From: Gemmatimonadota bacterium
GTDB lineage: Bacteria; Gemmatimonadota; Gemmatimonadetes; Longimicrobiales; UBA6960
Reading direction: 5' to 3'
Assembly: GCA_022564535.1 (NCBI GenBank)
Contig: JADFLD010000085.1
Coordinates: forward strand, 1 to 7,512
DNA: 7,512 nucleotides
The translations under genes and the position numbers were made by a program. The notes under the pieces are model-generated. The model had not been told where the DNA came from. It ran no database searches and saw only the letters and a list, made by a program, of their open reading frames with translations. Positions 7,126-7,512 of this stretch are shown here, one piece after another. The first letter of the stretch is position 1; every line of letters starts with the position of its first letter.

Positions 7126-7512
7126 CGGGGATTAGGAGCACCGCACCGCCAACACCACGGCAGCCGTTCACTGGAGGACCGGCCACGCCCGGTAAACCAA
7201 TGGCGTTGATGGCCGCCATCGGCGTGACAATCGCGGATATTAACCCCTTTGAACGGGATCGGCAATTCCAATTCGCGGGGACTCTCCAATTTCCAAACCC
7301 AGCGGCCCGGCGCCCAGTCGCCGTGGGACGCTTCCGCCTCGGAAACATGGGAACGGACGATCTCGGCCCGTTCGCATGTCACCAGGTTCGCCACTCCGAG
7401 GATTGACCCGAGGGGCAGTTTGGGCAGCCCTTCAATTTCCGCCGCGTACCTTTTAGCCCACTCTGGAAACCCCTTTGAGGCGTGGATGGCGACGGGCCCA
7501 CGGTACTTGGTG
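7035..7512 (-). CDS. ASCH-domain protein, 5' partial, 3' end disrupted
   Basis: The reading frame enters from the right edge (first full codon 7511-7509) and closes at TAG 7035-7037, giving 158 residues in the window. Residues 1-90 look like the second half of an ASCH (ASC-1 homology, PUA-like) domain: KYRGPVAIHASKG (2-14), the strand LPLGSILGVANLV (32-44), and HGDWAPGRWVWKLESPRELELPIPFKG (split as HGDWAPGRWVWKLE at 63-76 and PIPFKG at 84-89). ASCH proteins are small and bind RNA or nucleotides; one relative, E. coli YqfB, hydrolyses N4-acetylcytidine. Many occur in phages and accessory regions. The usual GLW-type ending after PIPxKG is missing. From about 7241 leftward the frame reads unrelated residues, and from 7125 it runs out of frame inside purL. 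The true C-terminus is therefore lost or replaced. The N-terminal GxKxxExR region would lie beyond the window. Confidence 0.6.
   Translation of the reverse strand, partial: TKYRGPVAIHASKGFPEWAKRYAAEIEGLPKLPLGSILGVANLVTCERAEIVRSHVSEAEASHGDWAPGRWVWKLESPRELELPIPFKGVNIRDCHADGGHQRHWFTGRGRSSSERLPWCWRCGAPNPRWEPGPSRSSTPFASGTSTALGSATSSAVS
7126..7241. other. Junction segment of unassigned origin upstream of purL
   Basis: This stretch lies between the last ASCH-like residues and the first PurL residues. It is not the missing PurL N-terminus in any reverse-strand frame: neither WSEHC, SHNHPS nor GAATGVGG can be read. The ASCH frame stays open across it but no longer resembles that family. Another reverse frame reads an Ala/Ile/Pro/Gly-rich stretch that I do not recognise. 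Five-base inverted arms GCTCC (7118-7122) and GGAGC (7135-7139) flank the PurL side; arms this short may be chance. No terminator, promoter or insertion-sequence end is evident. Confidence 0.5.

Noticed and set aside
5587..7209. 540-codon forward open frame opposite purL
   Set aside because: It covers strongly conserved PurL motifs in antisense. The translation is Arg/His/Asp-rich without any recognisable domain, so it is a shadow frame of GC-rich DNA despite its length.
6996..7406. Forward open frame across the purL/ASCH junction
   Set aside because: Its left part is antisense to PurL and its right part antisense to the ASCH domain, which gives the better family match. It has no motif of its own.

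Overview
The window is GC-rich bacterial chromosome, close to two-thirds G+C in the stretches I counted. It holds six protein-coding genes or gene pieces and no recognisable RNA gene, insertion sequence or CRISPR array. The gene content and the style of the exported proteins, with signal peptides ending in Ala-Gln, would fit Gemmatimonadota or a neighbouring phylum. That assignment is a guess from style, not a marker-based placement.

Left part, plus strand: the 3' end of a ComEC/Rec2-type metallo-beta-lactamase-fold gene (1-723). A 64-base gap follows, then a two-gene unit whose reading frames overlap by the sequence ATGA. Its first gene encodes an exported YVTN-type beta-propeller (788-1816). 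Its second encodes an exported protein made of two tandem copies of a cytochrome-c-like module (1813-2640). The first copy has an intact CXXCH haem motif. The second reads CXXCY, so the axial histidine is replaced by tyrosine. The pair looks like a cell-envelope redox or binding module of unknown substrate. After 76 bases comes a complete class I fructose-1,6-bisphosphatase gene, fbp (2717-3712), of central carbon metabolism.

Right part, minus strand, converging on fbp with a 47-base gap: purL (5242-7125) and purF (3761-5242), read in that order and joined by a one-base TGATG overlap. They encode the large subunit of FGAM synthetase (step 4 of de novo purine synthesis) and amidophosphoribosyltransferase (step 1). 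PurF is complete, with its nucleophilic cysteine behind a leader and four cysteines placed like iron-sulphur ligands. PurL is intact from the MGARP motif to its C-terminus, but its first roughly 105-130 residues are missing.

Right edge: upstream of the PurL break lies about 115 bp that I cannot assign, then the end of a gene for an ASCH-domain protein on the same strand (from about 7242 past the window edge). Its frame runs out of frame into purL. No segment of the missing PurL N-terminus appears in any frame there. The sequence has therefore been joined at about 7126-7241, either by a real rearrangement or insertion or by an assembly or amplification chimera. This junction and the CXXCY haem-motif loss are the two observations most worth checking. 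I found no convincing new defence, mobile or RNA system.
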